Source: an uncultured SAR86 cluster bacterium (GTDB taxonomy: Bacteria > Pseudomonadota > Gammaproteobacteria > Magnimaribacterales > D2472). From it: a stretch of DNA of 64,000 nucleotides. The position numbers and the translations under genes were made by a program. This document shows, piece by piece, positions 16,901-26,111 of this stretch; positions within the stretch are counted from its first letter, which is position 1; each line of letters starts with the position of its first letter. The notes under the pieces are model-generated. The model was not told where the DNA came from, did not search any database, and worked only from the letters and a program-made list of their open reading frames with translations. The stretch lies in the NCBI GenBank assembly GCA_905181595.1, contig CAJIYI010000001.1, forward strand, positions 649,938-713,937. The letters run 5' to 3'.

Positions 16901-17636
16901 ATGAAAGTTATATTCCTATTTATTTTATTTTCTCTGTTAGCAGGCTGCAGTTCTGAGAATAATAATGCTCCCAGTGTTTTAAGTGATTTTATAAAAGCTG
17001 ACTATTCTCATAATCAATCAATTATTAGCTGCGAACTCTTGCCCGATAGAAACCTAAGCTCAGTCGAGAGATTGATACCAGTGTTTGTAGAAAAACTTAA
17101 CAAGGTTCGAAAAAAAGACGACGAAGTGATGTTTTTTTTTCCAATTCAATTTGAGAATAGCAGCATTTCTAAATTTAAAATTCTTCTCAACCACCAAAAC
17201 AAAGTCTTACTAGAAGAGATGCATCAAACCCTTTCAGAGCTATCATTTGAAGAAACGGCCCTATGCAATACAGAGGAAACTTCATATGGGCGCTTAAGCT
17301 TATTTGAATCTAAGTTTGAATCAACTCTTGGCAGTTGTTGAAATGATGGAATGCAAATATGTAAATGATTTTAATTACGCCACCATGAAACTTGTATTTG
17401 AAGAATTTATTGACGTTCTTGCAAAGCTTGATCAAAAAGTCTCAATTGTTTATTCAGAGAATCTTGAGATTAAATCAAACTTTAGATGGTTTAATATTTT
17501 TGACTCCATAGAGAGCAGAAAAATTTTTATTGAAAGCTGGCAAGATTTGTCGGTTAGCAATCAAATGCAAACTCTGTTTACAGAGCAATCAAGTTGTGGG
17601 GCTTCCACCCTTTATAAAAGTTATAAAGTTATCTAG
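16901..17636 (+). CDS. two-repeat lipoprotein of unknown function, frameshifted
   Basis: Starts MKVIFLFILFSLLAGCSS, a lipobox signal peptide with Cys16. The first frame stops at 17341, but the next frame (from about 17325) continues directly with AVVEMMECKYVNDFNY and runs to 17636, so one base is lost or gained near 17330. The repaired protein of about 243 residues has two similar halves. Each begins with a Cys-containing strand (ISCELLPDRN versus MECKYVNDFN), continues through a helix, and ends in a Cys-containing segment (ALCNTEETSYGRL versus SSCGASTLYKSY). This duplicated layout resembles uncharacterised marine bacterial proteins. Function unknown. Confidence 0.6.
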
Positions 17637-17637
17637 C

Positions 17638-17841
17638 TTACAGCCTAGTAAATTTTTCCATTTGGTCTGAAATCTTTTTAATTCCGTCACTAACTGTATC
17701 TAAAAGGATAAAGGGGAAAATAGCATGAATAAATCCAGCAAGACTTAACCAGAGAAGATTAATGGAAACAAGAATGACGCGAAACGCGTGAGGAAGATAT
17801 TTTTTATCAGCTTTTTTTAGATGTTTGAAGTCTACCCACAT
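17638..17841 (-). CDS. DUF6356-like small membrane protein
   Basis: A 67-residue protein with one long hydrophobic segment (VILVSINLLWLSLAGFIHAIFPFIL) and the pattern HAxFPFxxxxTxSDxIxxL characteristic of the DUF6356 family as I recall it. No function is known. It is convergent with the preceding lipoprotein gene and stands alone; 111 bases separate its start from the tRNA-Gly gene. Confidence 0.6.
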   Translation of the reverse strand: MWVDFKHLKKADKKYLPHAFRVILVSINLLWLSLAGFIHAIFPFILLDTVSDGIKKISDQMEKFTRL

Positions 17842-17952
17842 TACTAAATTTTATATCATTTTATTAAAAATTTCTGTTCATTATTTTAATTTTCATGCCA
17901 CATAAAATAGTTTCTGCGCAGGAAGATGGTGTAAAATGTTTTTTCTAAAATT

Positions 17953-18027
17953 GCGGCATTAGTATAATGGCTAGTATATCTGCCTTCCAAGCAGATGGTC
18001 CGAGTTCGAATCTCGGATGCCGCACCA
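17953..18027 (+). tRNA. tRNA-Gly (anticodon TCC)
   Basis: The acceptor stem GCGGCAT pairs perfectly with ATGCCGC at 18017-18023. The anticodon stem-loop CTGCCTTCCAAGCAG gives anticodon TCC, and the T-arm has GAGTTCGAATCTC. The CCA end is encoded (18025-18027). The discriminator base 73 is A rather than the U usual in gammaproteobacterial tRNA-Gly. Confidence 0.97.
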
Positions 18028-18088
18028 TTCTCTTATGTCTCTTTTTTAAATTCAATTTTTTCCTGACGTAAATGCTAAAATACTAACC

Positions 18089-18529
18089 ATGAATATTAAA
18101 AGCGTTTCATCTCCAATAGGTTCTTTTGATGCTGCTTACAATCAATTAGGGCTTCATAAATTATCTTTTATCGGGCAGAGTCAATCGAAGTATCCAAAGG
18201 ATCAGAGATTACAGATAAGTATTGATAATTTTTTTTCTGAGAAAGGTTTGCAATTTGTTCCAACCATGGATTTGCAGGGGACAGAATTTCAATTACTAGT
18301 TTGGAATGCTTTATGCTCTATACCAAGAGGAAGTACCGCATCATATCAATCTATTGCTGAGCAAATTGGCTCTCCAAATGCCTCTAGAGCAGTTGGCACA
18401 GCATGCAAGCTCAATCCAATACCTTTATTTATCCCATGTCACAGAGTCGTCAAGCAGGATCATTCAATTGGGCAATTTGCACTTGGAACAAAAAATAAAA
18501 AATTTCTCTTAGAGATGGAGTCATTATGA
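18089..18529 (+). CDS. ogt: methylated-DNA-protein cysteine methyltransferase
   Basis: A 146-residue suicide repair protein that takes the methyl group from O6-methylguanine. The helix-turn-helix and arginine-finger region is present (GTEFQLLVWNALCSIPRGSTASYQSIA, NASRAVGTAC), followed by the active-site IPCHRVV with Cys117. The usual GGYxxGxxRK segment is altered to IGQFALGTKNKK, still with the lysines. It is slightly shorter than E. coli Ogt (171 residues), mainly in the N-terminal domain. It overlaps bolA by ATGA, heading an apparent ogt-bolA-exporter-CaiB operon. Confidence 0.93.
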   Translation: MNIKSVSSPIGSFDAAYNQLGLHKLSFIGQSQSKYPKDQRLQISIDNFFSEKGLQFVPTMDLQGTEFQLLVWNALCSIPRGSTASYQSIAEQIGSPNASRAVGTACKLNPIPLFIPCHRVVKQDHSIGQFALGTKNKKFLLEMESL

Positions 18530-18825
18530 CCGCTTATGAGACGATAGTTTCTCAGCTTAATCTATCCTTTGATGTCGAAAATCTTTTTTTAGAGAATGAG
18601 AGCTTCATGCACAATGTTCCGCCTAATGCGGAAACCCATTTTAAACTTGTAATTGTATCTAACGACTTTGCTGAGCTGACAAACGTTAAGCGCCATCAAT
18701 GCATTTACAATGCCTTGAATGATACTATGTCGAGAATACATGCATTGTCCATCCAGGCCTTTACACATGATGAGTATCTTAAAAATCCTATTATCCTAAA
18801 ATCACCTGACTGCGCTAACAAATAA
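18526..18825 (+). CDS. bolA: BolA-family protein
   Basis: A 99-residue protein with the BolA fold signature: THFKLVIVSNDFAELTNVKRHQCIYNALNDTM, then IHALSIQAFTHDEY, matching HFxvxiVSxxFxgxxxvxRHRxvY and ihALxxxxxTPxEW. BolA proteins partner with monothiol glutaredoxins in iron-sulfur handling and affect cell morphology; no glutaredoxin gene is adjacent. Translation is coupled to ogt by a four-base overlap. Confidence 0.85.
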   Translation: MTAYETIVSQLNLSFDVENLFLENESFMHNVPPNAETHFKLVIVSNDFAELTNVKRHQCIYNALNDTMSRIHALSIQAFTHDEYLKNPIILKSPDCANK

Positions 18826-18833
18826 ACTGCATT

Positions 18834-21293
18834 ATGAAAAATATTTTTAATTTTATTGTTTCTCAGCCATGGATTGTGATGATTGCTATTTTTGCAATAT
18901 TTCTAGGTACTGCTAGCGGTCTTCAGAATTTTAAACTTGACGCTTCTTCTGATGCGCTTGTGATAGAGGGAGATGAGGCCTTTAAGGTTTACCGAGAGAC
19001 TGGAGAGACCTTTGGAAGTTCAGATTTTTTAATTATTACTTATACGCCTAACTCAGATTTATTTTCTGATGAGTCGCTTGCTACCATCAAATCTCTTGAA
19101 ACCTCTTTAGAAAAATTTGAGACTGTAGAATCTGTGCTATCTATCTTAGACGCACCAATTTTTTTCCAACCTAAGGTTCCTTTGGCTGATCTGATGGATA
19201 ATCTAAAGACGGTTGAAACAGTAGGCATTGATTTGGTTGCAGCTAAAGAAGAGATTCTTAATAATCCCGTCTATCAAGAGCTGATTATTAGCCCATCTGG
19301 CACTACAACAGCGATGCAGGTTACCCTCACAGAGAATCCTTTATACAGAGACCTTATCAATAAAAGGTATGAGTTAAACGACTCCTCTGCACTAACTCTC
19401 AAAGAAAAGTCAGAGCTAAAAGAAATCAACCAACAAATTTCAAATATAAATGATCAAGAATCTCAGCAAAGAGCAATTTTAATTGCTCAAATTCGAAGCT
19501 TGCTCTCAGAGCACTCCTCATCCGGAGTTCTTTTTCTTGGTGGCGCCTCAATGATAGCAACCGATATGATGACTTTTATCAAATCAGATCTTGCTGTATT
19601 CGGAGTGGGTGTAGCATTGGTTTTTTGCATCATGCTTTTTTTGTTCTTTCAAAATGTATGGTTTGTTCTGTTGCCTCTGGCTAATGCATTTCTTACTACC
19701 GCTTTTACTGCGAGTATTTTGGGTTTGATGGATTGGAAAATCAGTGTCATTTCCTCCAATTTTATTGCACTACTCTTAATCTTAACGATCTCTTTAACAG
19801 TTCATGTCTTGGTGAGATTTATCGAGGTTTCTAAAAATGAATCTTCTGTTGCTGACGCTGTGAATAAAACCTTGAATCAGATGGTTGCACCATGTTTTTT
19901 TGCAGCTTTGACAACGGGAATAGCATTTTTATCTTTAATTATGGGCGATATTAAACCTGTTATTGAATTTGGGAAAATGATGTCAGTTGGAATGTTTTTT
20001 GCTTTTATTTTCACTTTCACATTTCTTCCAGCAGCCATGAAAATATTAATTAAATCTAATGTGCATGATTCCTCTGGGTGGATTAATAAAATTCCACTGC
20101 AATTGGCAAGTTTTACCTTGGCAAGAGGCACTCACATTGCTGTATTTTTTCTTATGACTGCTTTTACAATGCTTTATGGCATCTCAAAGCTGGAGGTTGA
20201 GAATAGATTTATAGACTATTTCTCCCCTGAAACTGAAATTTATCAAGGAATGTTGTTGCTAGATCAAGAGCTTGGAGGCACGGCAACACTTGAGATCTTA
20301 ATTGATCAACCTGCTCAAGAGGCAATGGAAGAGATTGATTTATTTGAAGACGATCTCTTTGAAGACGATCTCTTTGAAGATGATTCCAGTAATGCATCTG
20401 GTTATTGGTGGAATGCATCTTCTTTGGCTAAGCTTGAAGACATACATGATTACTTGGATGAAATTCCAGAAATGGGTAAGGTGCTGAGTGCTGCAAGTGG
20501 AATTAAGCTTGCTAGAATGATCAATGATAATAAAAATTTAAATGATCTAGAGTTAGCATTGCTGCGTTCCGTTCTTCCAGATGATATTAAAGAAACATTA
20601 CTTTATTCATACATTAATGCAGATGATTCCAAGGTAAGAATTTCTGCCAGAATTCTTGAATCTGCAGAGACATTGAATAGAAAAGAGTTGCTTGAAAAAA
20701 TTCACTTTGATTTAGAAAATAAATTTAATCTAGATCCAGATCAATTTAAGGTTACAGGTCTAGCAGTCTTGTACAACAATATGCTTCAATCATTATTTTC
20801 TTCTCAAATTAAATCTTTGGGACTTGTCTTTGGGGCGATTGGTCTCATGTTACTTATTTTATTTCGATCTATAAAAATCACTCTTATAGCACTGGCGCCC
20901 AATATTATTACAGCAGGCTCAGTTCTTGGAATGCTCGGTATTCTAGGCATACCTCTGGATATGATGACAATAACAGTTGCAGCTATAAGTGTTGGGATGG
21001 CTGTAGATAACACGATTCACTATCTTTTTAGATATAAAACTGAAACTCAGCAAGATGAAGTTAGCATGGATAATCGAATCATCAATTCGCATGCTTCGGT
21101 TGGAAGAGCAGTATTTTATACGGCCACGACGATTGCTGCTGGCTTCTCTATTTTTGCATTTTCTAACTTTACGCCAACAGTCTTATTTGGTGTCTTTACT
21201 GCATTTGCCTTGATGGTATCTTTTTTTGCAGCATTAACATTGCTACCATTTCTTTTGAATTTATTTAACCCATTCAAACAACAGGAGACTTGA
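18834..21293 (+). CDS. RND/MMPL-family membrane exporter
   Basis: An 819-residue protein with the duplicated RND plan: TM1 (IVMIAIFAIFLGTASG), a large periplasmic loop, a block of five to six TM segments at about 255-405 (with SSNFIALLLILTISLTVHVLVRF), a second TM7 at about 425, a second loop, and a final five-TM block with GILGIPLDMMTITVAAISVGMAVDNTIHYLFRY. It resembles the MMPL/hopanoid or lipid exporters that work without a classical TolC triad. The second loop contains an acidic three-copy LFEDD repeat at about 504-518. It is followed after one base by the CaiB racemase gene, hinting at a hydrophobic acyl cargo (inference). Confidence 0.85.
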   Translation: MKNIFNFIVSQPWIVMIAIFAIFLGTASGLQNFKLDASSDALVIEGDEAFKVYRETGETFGSSDFLIITYTPNSDLFSDESLATIKSLETSLEKFETVESVLSILDAPIFFQPKVPLADLMDNLKTVETVGIDLVAAKEEILNNPVYQELIISPSGTTTAMQVTLTENPLYRDLINKRYELNDSSALTLKEKSELKEINQQISNINDQESQQRAILIAQIRSLLSEHSSSGVLFLGGASMIATDMMTFIKSDLAVFGVGVALVFCIMLFLFFQNVWFVLLPLANAFLTTAFTASILGLMDWKISVISSNFIALLLILTISLTVHVLVRFIEVSKNESSVADAVNKTLNQMVAPCFFAALTTGIAFLSLIMGDIKPVIEFGKMMSVGMFFAFIFTFTFLPAAMKILIKSNVHDSSGWINKIPLQLASFTLARGTHIAVFFLMTAFTMLYGISKLEVENRFIDYFSPETEIYQGMLLLDQELGGTATLEILIDQPAQEAMEEIDLFEDDLFEDDLFEDDSSNASGYWWNASSLAKLEDIHDYLDEIPEMGKVLSAASGIKLARMINDNKNLNDLELALLRSVLPDDIKETLLYSYINADDSKVRISARILESAETLNRKELLEKIHFDLENKFNLDPDQFKVTGLAVLYNNMLQSLFSSQIKSLGLVFGAIGLMLLILFRSIKITLIALAPNIITAGSVLGMLGILGIPLDMMTITVAAISVGMAVDNTIHYLFRYKTETQQDEVSMDNRIINSHASVGRAVFYTATTIAAGFSIFAFSNFTPTVLFGVFTAFALMVSFFAALTLLPFLLNLFNPFKQQET
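20343..20387 (+). repeat. 15-bp tandem repeat inside the RND exporter gene
   Basis: The unit TTTGAAGACGATCTC occurs exactly at 20343-20357 and 20358-20372, with a third degenerate copy at 20373-20387. It encodes the repeated acidic motif LFEDD and stays in frame, so copy-number change would alter loop length without breaking the protein. Confidence 0.9.
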
Positions 21294-21294
21294 G

Positions 21295-22401
21295 ATGACT
21301 GGACCATTAGCTGGAATAAAGTTAGTTGAATTTGCAGGAATTGGACCCGGACCATTTTGTGGAATGGTTTTGGCTGATCTTGGAGCAGAAATTATTAGAA
21401 TTGATCGAGCATCGCAGCATGGTCATGGCAACACAGTTGATTTTCAACACAGATCTAAAATATCTTTATCAGCTGATCTCAAAGATCCATTGGCAGTTAT
21501 AGAAATTAAAAAATTACTTTCACAGGTTGATGGCTTGATTGAGGGTTTTCGCCCTGGAGTTATGGAGCGTTTGGGGCTCAGTCCCGAGGAATGCTTTGAG
21601 ATCAATCCCAATTTAGTTTATGGAAGAATGACAGGATGGGGTCAAGAAGGACCGCTGGCAAAAACAGCAGGCCATGATATTAACTATATTGCTCTTACAG
21701 GAGCTCTTGAGGCCATGGGTCGAAAGGGTGAAACGCCTCCGCCTCCTCTTAATCTAATTGGTGACTTTGGTGGCGGTGGAATGTTCCTTGCTTTGGGAAT
21801 AGTTTCAGCACTCTTAAATATTAAAAATGGCGGCAAAGGTCAGGTGGTTGATGCGGCCATGGTTGATGGCGCTTCTGTCTTAATGTCTATGTTCTACTCA
21901 TTTAGGGCATCGGGTTTTTGGAAGGATGAAAGAGAATCTAATATGCTTGATGGTGGTGCGCATTTTTATGATTCCTATGAGTGCTTGGATAAAAAATTTC
22001 TATCGGTTGGCGCCATAGAGCCACAATTTTATGCCATTCTTTTGGAGAAACTAGAAATTGATGATGAGCGCTTTAGTCAGCAACTAAATCAAGATCAATG
22101 GCCTGAATTGAAAGCAATTATGCGAGATAAGATCAAACTTAAGACACGGGATGAATGGGCGGAAATTTTTGATGGAACGGATGCTTGTGTTGCACCTATT
22201 CTCTCATTGGCCGAGGCCCCAGAACATCATCACATGAAAGCTAGAAAATCTTTTGTCGAATTTGATGGGGTTATACAGCCTAATCCAGCCCCACGTTTTT
22301 CCTCATCTAACAACGAGATTAGACATGCGCCTGTAAAAGCTGGTCAAAATAACGATGAAATTTGTGAACAGTTTGACTTAGATCGCTCTTGCTTTAAGTA
22401 A
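21295..22401 (+). CDS. CaiB/BaiF family CoA-transferase, alpha-methylacyl-CoA racemase type
   Basis: A 368-residue class III CoA-transferase-fold protein. GIGPGPFCGMVLADLGAEIIRIDR, GRMTGWGQEGPLAKTAGHDINYIALTG and LIGDFGGGGMFLALGIVSAL match alpha-methylacyl-CoA racemases. The catalytic pair His127/Asp157 is in the expected place. It should interconvert (R)- and (S)-2-methylacyl-CoA, allowing beta-oxidation of branched-chain or sterol side chains. It starts one base after the exporter stop and overlaps the convergent tatD by eight bases. Confidence 0.9.
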   Translation: MTGPLAGIKLVEFAGIGPGPFCGMVLADLGAEIIRIDRASQHGHGNTVDFQHRSKISLSADLKDPLAVIEIKKLLSQVDGLIEGFRPGVMERLGLSPEECFEINPNLVYGRMTGWGQEGPLAKTAGHDINYIALTGALEAMGRKGETPPPPLNLIGDFGGGGMFLALGIVSALLNIKNGGKGQVVDAAMVDGASVLMSMFYSFRASGFWKDERESNMLDGGAHFYDSYECLDKKFLSVGAIEPQFYAILLEKLEIDDERFSQQLNQDQWPELKAIMRDKIKLKTRDEWAEIFDGTDACVAPILSLAEAPEHHHMKARKSFVEFDGVIQPNPAPRFSSSNNEIRHAPVKAGQNNDEICEQFDLDRSCFK

Positions 22402-23179
22402 AAAAATTTTCAGCATTTTGAGAGGTTGCATCGCGCAATGATTCAATAGAAATTCCCATTAATTCACTTACCTCATTAGCAATGTGAGGAAGATATTTTG
22501 GCTCATTAATATTTTTTTTAGCTTTCATGGGTAAGTTTTTTGGAACAAGATAAGGGCAGTCAGTTTCTAGCATCAATTTATCCAAAGGAATATTTTTTAT
22601 TGATTCTCTCAAGTCCTTATTTCTTTTTTCATCACAAATCCATCCAGTCAAACCAATGAAAGCACCTAAATCCAGGTAATCATCGAGTTGTTTTTGGGTT
22701 CCCGTAAAGCAATGCACAATGAATGGGGGTAGGGTGCTATTATTCTTTTTAAGAATACTGATAAAGTCATCGTGAGCATCTCTTTGGTGAAGGTATAGAG
22801 GTTTCTGTAATTCTTTCGCTATTTCAATGTGCAGAGCAAATGAATCTCTCTGAATTTCAGGAGGCGATATATTTCTAAAGTAATCTAATCCGGTCTCACC
22901 TATTGCATTTGGTTGAATTGATAACAGCTTATCAATCAAAGGCGTCTCATTTAGATCTAGTATTTCATTCGCATGATGAGGGTGAATGCCTGCGGTGATA
23001 AAAAATTGTGATGGGTTCTGCGATTGAATACTCTGGATTGGTTCTAAATCATCTAAGCTTGCACACAAAAGAACAAATTTATTGACGTCAACATCCTTTG
23101 CATCCTGCAAGACCTGATCAAGATTCTCTGCAAAAGAAGGGTGTGTAAAATTACACGCAATATCTATAAATCCAGCCAT
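22394..23179 (-). CDS. tatD: TatD-family metal-dependent deoxyribonuclease
   Basis: A 261-residue TIM-barrel hydrolase. The N-terminus MAGFIDIACNFTHPSF follows the E. coli TatD type (FDIGVNLTSSQF) and lacks the HxH of the YcfH/YjjV paralogues. Other markers are TAGIHPHHA, AIGETGLDYFRN, HQRDAH, VHCFTGT, GLTGWICDEKR and LETDCPYLVP, which give the metal ligands. TatD is a cytosolic 3'-5' nuclease used in DNA repair and degradation. There are no tat genes nearby. It is divergent from the thioesterase gene. Confidence 0.92.
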   Translation of the reverse strand: MAGFIDIACNFTHPSFAENLDQVLQDAKDVDVNKFVLLCASLDDLEPIQSIQSQNPSQFFITAGIHPHHANEILDLNETPLIDKLLSIQPNAIGETGLDYFRNISPPEIQRDSFALHIEIAKELQKPLYLHQRDAHDDFISILKKNNSTLPPFIVHCFTGTQKQLDDYLDLGAFIGLTGWICDEKRNKDLRESIKNIPLDKLMLETDCPYLVPKNLPMKAKKNINEPKYLPHIANEVSELMGISIESLRDATSQNAENFFT

Positions 23180-23221
23180 TTTTGAGCTCTATCAATTACA
23201 ATATTGCAATTATCTATCAAT

Positions 23222-24064
23222 ATGAACCAGTTTGACCAATTTCAATCCGCGCTAAGTCTTAATAAGATTTCAGATCAAGTGTTTTCATTCACACCTGATT
23301 CTAAATATTTTGTTGGGAATACCCCGCATGGCGGCTATCTATTAGCAGTAATGAACAAAGCTCTTTCAAATGTTTTGCCGCACCCTAGCGCCATTAACTC
23401 TAATGTGTATTATCTAGACAGAACAGAACCCTCAGAAGCTGAATTACATGTAGAAGTTGTTAGAACATCAAGAGGTTCTTCAATGGGGCAAGTAAGATTA
23501 ATCCAAAATGGAATAACTACTTGTTTATTTTCTGCGTTATGCTCAGATTTTCAATACATGAAAGGTTACAGCGGCCTTGAAACTCCATTGCCAGAAATAA
23601 TAAATTCATTGCCTGCAGAAGATTTTCAAGTGATGAGCTATGACATATTAAAACCAGGATCTACCCCATCTTTTATTCAGCAGCTTGAATTATCCGTTCA
23701 CCCAGATCATGCCTGGTGGGATAGAAAAATTTCATCGGATGTCGCAGAAGCAAGATGCTCCGCATATCTTGAGCTCATAGGTGGTCCTGCCGATGAATTT
23801 GTACTTTCTTATCTGTCAGATATCTTGCCTCCGGTGGTGCAGAATAAATATGGGTCACTGGGATGGGTTCCAACCCTCACCCTGACAACAAATATTAGGC
23901 AGTTACCTACAACCAACAAATTATTTATTGACGGTATCGCAAAAGATATTAGCAATGGGTATTTTGAGCAAGACTGCAATATCTGGGACCTTAATGGAAA
24001 TCTAGTTGCTACTAGCCGACAGCTCGCAAAAATTCTAAAATCAGAAGAAAAAATTTCTTCATAA
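23222..24064 (+). CDS. acyl-CoA thioesterase-like protein (double hot-dog)
   Basis: About 280 residues from ATG 23222; a TTG at 23204 could extend it by six residues. The first half has FVGNTPHGGYLLAVMNKAL, VYYLDRTEPSEAELHVEVVRTSRGSS and the beta-strand pattern of the TesB-like/4HBT_3 proteins. The second half has LGWVPTLTLTTNIRQLP and GYFEQDCNIWDLNGNLVATSRQLAKI. It probably hydrolyses acyl-CoAs, substrate unknown. It is separated by 19 bases from the MoxR gene and may head that operon. Confidence 0.8.
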   Translation: MNQFDQFQSALSLNKISDQVFSFTPDSKYFVGNTPHGGYLLAVMNKALSNVLPHPSAINSNVYYLDRTEPSEAELHVEVVRTSRGSSMGQVRLIQNGITTCLFSALCSDFQYMKGYSGLETPLPEIINSLPAEDFQVMSYDILKPGSTPSFIQQLELSVHPDHAWWDRKISSDVAEARCSAYLELIGGPADEFVLSYLSDILPPVVQNKYGSLGWVPTLTLTTNIRQLPTTNKLFIDGIAKDISNGYFEQDCNIWDLNGNLVATSRQLAKILKSEEKISS

Positions 24065-24083
24065 CAACAACAAAGGAAAGCAC

Positions 24084-24932
24084 ATGAAATTTACAGGCAC
24101 TAAAAACTATGTTTCAACAGAAGATCTCAGCATGGCTGTTAATGCAACCATTGCGCTAGAAAGACCGCTAATAATTAAAGGAGAGCCAGGCACTGGTAAA
24201 ACTCTGCTGGCAATTGAGGTAGCGCAATCATTGGACATGGAATTAATCGAATGGCACGTTAAGTCTACGACAAAAGCCTCTCAAGGACTCTATGAGTATG
24301 ATGCAGTCACAAGGCTTAGAGACTCACAGCTTGGAGATGAGAGGGTCAAAGATATAAAGAATTACATTAAAAAAGGAAAGCTCTGGGAAGCATTCGATTC
24401 TGAGAAACAAGTTGTATTATTGATTGATGAGATCGACAAGGCTGACATAGAATTCCCAAATGATCTGTTGCAGGAATTAGATCGAATGGAATTTTATTGT
24501 TATGAGACAGGCGAAACAATCAAAGCGAAGAAAAGACCTTTAATTATTATCACGTCAAATAATGAAAAAGAACTTCCAGATGCATTTTTAAGAAGATGCT
24601 TTTTTCATTACATTCAATTTCCTGATAGGGGCACCATGGAAGGAATTGTAAAAGTGCATTACCCAAAGATTAAAAAGAATTTGGTTAAAGATGCTTTAGA
24701 TTTATTTTTTGATATCAGAAAAATTCCAGGAATGAAAAAGAAACCTTCAACCTCAGAATTGATTGATTGGTTAAAGCTTTTAATGTCGGATGAGCTTCCT
24801 GATGAAATTTTAAAGAATGCTGATTCATCGAAGGCCATACCTCCCTTGTATGGTGCTTTATTAAAAAATGAACAAGATGTTCAGCTGCTTGAGAGATTAG
24901 CTTTTATGTCTAGGCGCGATCAATCTAAGTAA
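24084..24932 (+). CDS. MoxR-family AAA+ ATPase
   Basis: A 282-residue ATPase with Walker A GEPGTGKT at 33-40, Walker B VVLLIDEIDKAD, sensor-1 LIIITSNNEKELPDAFLRRC with arginine finger. MoxR proteins remodel or insert cofactors into partner complexes together with VWA-domain proteins, and the next gene is exactly such a partner, four bases downstream. A ribosome site (AAAGGAAAG) precedes ATG 24084. The client of this pair is not identifiable from the sequence. Confidence 0.92.
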   Translation: MKFTGTKNYVSTEDLSMAVNATIALERPLIIKGEPGTGKTLLAIEVAQSLDMELIEWHVKSTTKASQGLYEYDAVTRLRDSQLGDERVKDIKNYIKKGKLWEAFDSEKQVVLLIDEIDKADIEFPNDLLQELDRMEFYCYETGETIKAKKRPLIIITSNNEKELPDAFLRRCFFHYIQFPDRGTMEGIVKVHYPKIKKNLVKDALDLFFDIRKIPGMKKKPSTSELIDWLKLLMSDELPDEILKNADSSKAIPPLYGALLKNEQDVQLLERLAFMSRRDQSK

Positions 24933-24935
24933 TAA

Positions 24936-26111
24936 ATGTTAATCAATCTCTTTCATACAGTTCGATCAGCAGGAGTTCCTTGCACCTTAAGGGAACTCTT
25001 AGATCTTCTTGGAGCATTAGAAAAGAATGTAGCTTTTGCTGACATGAATGATTTCTACTTTCTTGCTCGTACTGTTTTAGTTAAAGATGAGAAGCATTAC
25101 GATAAATTTGATCGAGCATTTGAAATTTATTTTAAGGGAATAGAGACTCTTGAAGATATCTTTGAAGCGCTTATTCCAGAAGATTGGTTGCGCAAGGCAT
25201 TTGAAAAAGAGTTAGATCCAGAAGAACTAAAAAAAATTAAATCCCTAGGGGGTCTCGAAAAACTCCTTGAAGAATTTCAAAAGCGAATGGAAGAGCAGAA
25301 AGAAAGGCACGAGGGTGGCAATAAGTGGATTGGAACTAATGGGACATCTCCATTTGGTAATAATGGGCAAAACCCTGAGGGAATAAGAGTCGGTGGCGAG
25401 GGCGGCCAAAAGAAGGCTGTTAAAGTCTGGGAGCAAAGACAATATTCAAACCTAGATGACTCCGTAGAAATTGGTACTCGAAATATTAAAATGGCATTGA
25501 GAAGATTAAGAAAATTTGCCAGGCAGAGTAATGAATATGAATTAGATATGGATGGCACCATCAAATCAACTGCTAAAAATGCGGGTATTCTTGATATCAA
25601 TATGATTCGGGAGCGAACAAATCATGTAAAGGTTCTTATTTTTTTTGATGTAGGTGGCTCGATGGATCCTTACATAAAACTCTGTGAAGAGCTATTTTCT
25701 GCCCTGAAAACAGAATTTAAACATTTAAAGTACTTTTACTTCCATAATTGTGTCTATGAGTCCGTTTGGGAAGACAATAGAAGACGAAGCCAGGAAAGGT
25801 TTTTAGTTCAAGATATTATTAACAAGTACACAGCTGACTACAAAGTCATTTTTGTGGGCGACGCTACTATGGCTCCATATGAGATTACTAATGCTGGTGG
25901 CAGTATAGAGCACTGGAATGAGGAGCCTGGTGGTGCGACTATTAAGAAAATGTGTGCTCATTTCTCCAGAGTTGCTTGGTTAAATCCTGTTCCTGATGAT
26001 CATTGGGACTATACTTCATCACTGTGTATTATTAGAGATCTTGTGGAGCAAAGAATGTTTCCGTTAACCTTAAAAGGCCTAGAGGATGGCATGTCTGAAT
26101 TATCAAAATGA
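24936..26111 (+). CDS. VWA-domain CoxE-like protein
   Basis: A 391-residue partner of MoxR. The N-terminal CoxE-type helical part (LFHTVRSAGVPCTLRELLDLLGALE) is followed by a charged, glycine-rich linker at about 115-150. The VWA domain has a MIDAS-like motif FFDVGGSMDPY and YFYFHNCVYESVW. It acts in the cytosol with the upstream ATPase. The stop overlaps the permease start by ATGA, an unusual coupling of a MoxR/VWA pair to a membrane transporter, making the transporter a possible client (inference). Confidence 0.88.
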   Translation: MLINLFHTVRSAGVPCTLRELLDLLGALEKNVAFADMNDFYFLARTVLVKDEKHYDKFDRAFEIYFKGIETLEDIFEALIPEDWLRKAFEKELDPEELKKIKSLGGLEKLLEEFQKRMEEQKERHEGGNKWIGTNGTSPFGNNGQNPEGIRVGGEGGQKKAVKVWEQRQYSNLDDSVEIGTRNIKMALRRLRKFARQSNEYELDMDGTIKSTAKNAGILDINMIRERTNHVKVLIFFDVGGSMDPYIKLCEELFSALKTEFKHLKYFYFHNCVYESVWEDNRRRSQERFLVQDIINKYTADYKVIFVGDATMAPYEITNAGGSIEHWNEEPGGATIKKMCAHFSRVAWLNPVPDDHWDYTSSLCIIRDLVEQRMFPLTLKGLEDGMSELSK

